Below, one piece after another: positions 61,231 through 64,000 of a stretch of 64,000 nucleotides of DNA. Origin of the DNA: [Pantoea] beijingensis (GTDB lineage: Bacteria > Pseudomonadota > Gammaproteobacteria > Enterobacterales > Enterobacteriaceae); assembly GCF_022647505.1 (NCBI RefSeq), contig NZ_CP071409.1:2914001-2978000 (forward strand), given 5' to 3'. Below the pieces are notes generated by a model. That model saw nothing but the letters and a program-made list of their open reading frames with translations, did no database searches and was not told the origin of the DNA. A program made the translations under genes and the position numbers. The stretch's first letter is position 1, and every line of letters begins with the position of its first letter.

Positions 61231-62151
61231 TCATTCAAGCAGAGCTCTGGCTATAGCGGCCTGTTGGGCTGAGAGCGGTAAATATCCCGCACGCCCCACC
61301 AAACCTTGTCCGGTGGGTGAAAGAACCTGCTTTAGAAAAGCGGCGGTTAGAGGCTCCAACGGCTTGCCTGGTGCCTTGTTGATATAGATATAGAGCGGGC
61401 GTGCATAAGGGTACTTCCCGCTACGAATATTGTCCGCCGTGGGTAGAATCGCTTCCCCTCCATCACGCGCCAGTGGAACCGTTTTGACACCGCTGATATG
61501 AAAGCCAATGCTGGTATAACCAATGCCGTTCAGTGAACCAACAACAGCCTGAACAACTGCAGCCGATCCCGGATATTCGCTAACATCATTGCGGAAATCG
61601 CCCTGGCACAGTGCCTGTTGTTTGAAAAAACCCCATGTTCCTGACGCTGAGTTACGACCAAAACGCTGAATGCTACGCTGCTGCCAGCCGGGCTGACGCA
61701 GCCCCACATCTCCCCAGTTTTTTGGTGATGTGGTTGCTCCGCATTGACGCGTGAGCGAGAAAATAGCATCAAGTTGTTGCGCGTTAAGCGCCACTAACGG
61801 ATTGTCCTGATTAACGACCACGACTAGCGCATCCATCGCCACAGGGATCGCCAGCGGCGGGTAACCATAACGCTGTTCAAAGAGCTGTCGTTCACCCAAT
61901 TGCATCGGCCGACTCATCGCACCTAACTGCGCCGCACCGGCGGCAAGCGCTGTCGGTGCCGTCGACGATCCCGCCGCCTGAATCTGAACATTGACGCCCG
62001 GATACTGGCGGTTAAAACTCTCGCCCCAAAGCGCCATCAAATTACCCAGTGTATCGGAACCGACACCCGATAAATTTCCCGCCAGCATTCCCTCTTTTGC
62101 CTCGGCTGGCATTGACAGCAGCAGCGCTACCGCCAAAAACCATAATTTCAT
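61231..62151 (-). CDS. PstS-like phosphate-binding periplasmic protein
   Basis: This 306-residue protein has a signal peptide (about residues 1-18, cleavage near AEA-KEG) and the type-2 periplasmic binding fold of phosphate receptors. The phosphate-contact segments are recognisable: GSDTLGNLM (about 32-40), [11 protein letters not shown] (about 59-69) and [13 protein letters not shown] (about 162-174). It is not the pstSCAB PstS by position; its ATG overlaps the phoR stop codon (ATGA), so it belongs to the phoB-phoR transcript. It could feed phosphate status to PhoR or scavenge phosphate. Its partner permease is not in the window. Confidence 0.85.
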   Translation of the reverse strand: MKLWFLAVALLLSMPAEAKEGMLAGNLSGVGSDTLGNLMALWGESFNRQYPGVNVQIQAAGSSTAPTALAAGAAQLGAMSRPMQLGERQLFEQRYGYPPLAIPVAMDALVVVVNQDNPLVALNAQQLDAIFSLTRQCGATTSPKNWGDVGLRQPGWQQRSIQRFGRNSASGTWGFFKQQALCQGDFRNDVSEYPGSAAVVQAVVGSLNGIGYTSIGFHISGVKTVPLARDGGEAILPTADNIRSGKYPYARPLYIYINKAPGKPLEPLTAAFLKQVLSPTGQGLVGRAGYLPLSAQQAAIARALLE

Positions 62152-63482
62152 ACCTCGCGCCTGCTGGTAGCCCGCGCGCTATTTTCCGGCAGCTTGTGGT
62201 TCACAATAAGGCCGGGGGCCAGCGTAAAAGTAAAGCAGGTTTCCACTCCGGGCTGACTGGTAATATCCAGCCTCGCATTATGGTGGCTCAACGCATGTTT
62301 CACGATAGCCAACCCCAATCCACTACCGCCCGTGGTACGCGATCGCGCTTTATCGACACGATAAAAACGCTCGGTCAAATGAGGAATATGCTCTGATGGA
62401 ATACCCGGTCCATTGTCCTTGACCGCAAACTGCGCACCCTGCTTATTTTGCAGCCAGCTAATATCGATCCGCGTACCCTCTGGGGTATGATTTATGGCGT
62501 TATAGACCATATTCGAGATTGCGCTACGTAACTGTTCATCATTACCGTAAACACGCAGGTGAGGATCGGTATGAAAATAGATCTCATGGCGCCCGCTACT
62601 TAAGGTTTCCGCCTCGCGCTGCAGTAAGCGCAGCATCATTGGCACATCAACGGTTTCCTGCAGATCAATCGCGGGAGCCGCCTCAATGCGCGAAAGCGTT
62701 AATAGCTGTTTGACCAGACTATCCATGCGGCGCGTCTGCTCCTGCATCGTGTTTAACGCCTTGTTACGCGATGGCCCTTCGAGTACCGAATCATTCATCA
62801 TCTCCAGATATCCCTGCAATACGGTCAAGGGTGTGCGTAACTCATGACTCACATTGGCAAAAAAGTTCCGGCGAGCACCTTCCAACTGGTGCATCTGGGT
62901 GACATCACGCGCCACCATCAACCATTGCCCCTCGCTGTAGGGCATCACACGGAATTCAAGATGACGGTGATTATTCAACACCAGGGTTAGCGGGCGAGCA
63001 AAATCACGTTGGCGCAGATAGCGGGAAAATTCAGGGTAGCGCAAAAGATTAAGGATATTTTGCCCGTTATCTTCTGGCCAGCGCAGACCAAGATGCTGTT
63101 GCGCTAAACGGTTACACCAAAAGATATTGCCCTCTTCGGTAATGAGTACCACCGCATCAGGGAGTGATTCCGCCCCACTGCGAAAGCGTTTAATCAAATT
63201 GCCCAACTCGCGACGCCGACGGCGGTTGCGCAGTTGCATCTGATAAAGGCCATAAAATAGCGGTTCCCAACTGCCCTTACCCGATGGCGGCGTCATAGTG
63301 CGATCGACCCAAAGCCAATGGGACAAGCGCAATATGTTCACGAAATGCCACCCCAGCATCCCGAGTACCGACAACAGAAGCAACCACGGTAAGTAACCGA
63401 CCAACAGCCCGATAACCAATGCTGGCAGGCATGCCAGCAGTAGCTCAATCAGTAATCCCTTCCAGGAGAGGCGTTCCAGCAC
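62148..63482 (-). CDS. phoR: PhoR, phosphate-sensing histidine kinase
   Basis: PhoR autophosphorylates under phosphate limitation and phosphorylates PhoB. The 444-residue protein has two N-terminal transmembrane helices (about residues 10-55), a PAS domain (about 98-195), the H-box [19 protein letters not shown] (His near 213) and the ATPase boxes [27 protein letters not shown] and [13 protein letters not shown]. It is 13 residues longer than E. coli PhoR, mostly at the C-terminus. It starts 14 bases after phoB and overlaps the PstS-like gene by four bases. Confidence 0.96.
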   Translation of the reverse strand: MLERLSWKGLLIELLLACLPALVIGLLVGYLPWLLLLSVLGMLGWHFVNILRLSHWLWVDRTMTPPSGKGSWEPLFYGLYQMQLRNRRRRRELGNLIKRFRSGAESLPDAVVLITEEGNIFWCNRLAQQHLGLRWPEDNGQNILNLLRYPEFSRYLRQRDFARPLTLVLNNHRHLEFRVMPYSEGQWLMVARDVTQMHQLEGARRNFFANVSHELRTPLTVLQGYLEMMNDSVLEGPSRNKALNTMQEQTRRMDSLVKQLLTLSRIEAAPAIDLQETVDVPMMLRLLQREAETLSSGRHEIYFHTDPHLRVYGNDEQLRSAISNMVYNAINHTPEGTRIDISWLQNKQGAQFAVKDNGPGIPSEHIPHLTERFYRVDKARSRTTGGSGLGLAIVKHALSHHNARLDITSQPGVETCFTFTLAPGLIVNHKLPENSARATSRREV

Positions 63483-63496
63483 GGTTTAGACCCCGA

Positions 63497-64000
63497 TCAA
63501 TAGCGAGCGGAGAAACGGTACCCCGTCCCGCGTACGGTTTGAACCATGCGGTCGTGGCCCGTCACCTCCAGCGCTTTACGCAAACGGCGGATATGAACAT
63601 CAACGGTACGGTCTTCAACGTATACATTGGTACCCCAGACGTGATTCAGTAGTTGCTCACGACTATAAACCCGCTCCGGGTGAGTCATAAAAAAGTGCAA
63701 CAGCTTATATTCTGTTGGTCCCATTTCAAGTGGCGTCGTTTCCGCCATCACTCGATGCGATGAAGGATCAAGACTCAACCCTTGAATTTCAATCACCTCT
63801 TCTACCGCCATCGGTGAAATACGGCGCATCACTGCCTTAATACGTGCAACCAGTTCCTTCGGTGAAAATGGCTTGGTAATATAATCATCCGCACCGACTT
63901 CCAGGCCACGAACGCGATCTTCTTCCTCGCCCCGGGCGGTTAACATCATTACCGGGATCTCACGCGTCATCGCTTCGCGCTTCAGGTGTTTGATAAACTG
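63497..64000 (-). CDS. phoB: PhoB, phosphate response regulator (partial, C-terminal 168 residues)
   Basis: This is the C-terminal part of PhoB, cut by the window end; by comparison with E. coli about 61 N-terminal residues, including the phosphoacceptor Asp, are outside. Present are the end of the receiver domain ([18 protein letters not shown], then [12 protein letters not shown]) and the whole winged-helix DNA-binding domain ([36 protein letters not shown]). PhoB activates the Pho regulon at Pho boxes. It heads the phoB-phoR-pstS-like unit. Confidence 0.96.
   Translation of the reverse strand, partial: QFIKHLKREAMTREIPVMMLTARGEEEDRVRGLEVGADDYITKPFSPKELVARIKAVMRRISPMAVEEVIEIQGLSLDPSSHRVMAETTPLEMGPTEYKLLHFFMTHPERVYSREQLLNHVWGTNVYVEDRTVDVHIRRLRKALEVTGHDRMVQTVRGTGYRFSARY

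Overview
This window is chromosomal core sequence from a gammaproteobacterium of the order Enterobacterales. From position 1 to 64000 it runs, in reverse, through the same gene order as the 9-10 minute region of Escherichia coli K-12: mdlB-mdlA, decR, cof, ybaE, queC, fadM, ybaV, ppiD, hupB, lon, clpX, clpP, tig, bolA, yajG, ampG, cyoABCDE, yajR, yajQ, panE, yajL, thiI, xseB-ispA-dxs, yajO, pgpA, thiL, nusB, ribE, ribD, nrdR, yajI, secF-secD-yajC, tgt, queA, acpH, proY, brnQ, phoR, phoB. Proteins are often near identical to the E. coli ones (Lon 784 aa, ClpX 424, YajQ 163, SecD 615). Base composition is moderate. Absence of malZ, tsx and yajD from their E. coli places, together with a 2-Cys peroxiredoxin, a GFA protein and a PstS-like gene at those places, suggests Erwiniaceae (Erwinia/Pantoea-like). 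That family assignment is inference.

Layout. 1-5050: ABC exporter MdlAB, the Lrp-type regulator DecR divergent from an added EamA-type exporter, and Cof phosphatase. 5148-10611: YbaE, QueC, thioesterase FadM, helix-hairpin-helix YbaV and periplasmic chaperone PpiD. 10899-17910: the protein quality-control block hupB, lon, clpX, clpP, tig, with recognisable heat-shock (sigma-32-like) promoters before clpP and lon. 18406-30464: bolA, yajG-ampG (wall recycling), the cytochrome bo3 operon cyoABCDE with a good sigma-70 promoter, yajR, yajQ and the overlapping panE-yajL pair. 30514-36407: thiI diverging from xseB-ispA-dxs (isoprenoid precursors), then yajO. 36504-42236: an accessory block absent from the E. 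coli locus, encoding a TRAP transporter (solute receptor plus fused DctQM membrane protein), a short-chain dehydrogenase, a LacI regulator and a HIT protein. It has a predicted promoter whose start lies inside a 29-bp palindrome. 42587-46744: pgpA, thiL, nusB, ribE, ribD, nrdR. 47130-48717: Kbp (K+ binding), lipoprotein YajI and a GFA-fold protein. 49150-54635: the Sec accessory complex SecDF-YajC with the queuosine genes tgt and queA. 54903-60625: acpH, a peroxiredoxin preceded by an OxyR-like site, miniconductance channel YbdG, and the amino-acid permeases ProY and BrnQ. 61231-64000: a PstS-like phosphate-binding protein overlapping phoR, then phoB cut by the window end.

The least ordinary content is the TRAP/SDR/LacI/HIT catabolic block and its operator, the phoR-pstS-like overlap, the DecR/EamA pair, the OxyR-like peroxiredoxin promoter, and several ERIC-like intergenic repeats, one forming the leader of acpH. 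I saw no CRISPR array, tRNA, rRNA, transposase, phage gene or known defence system.
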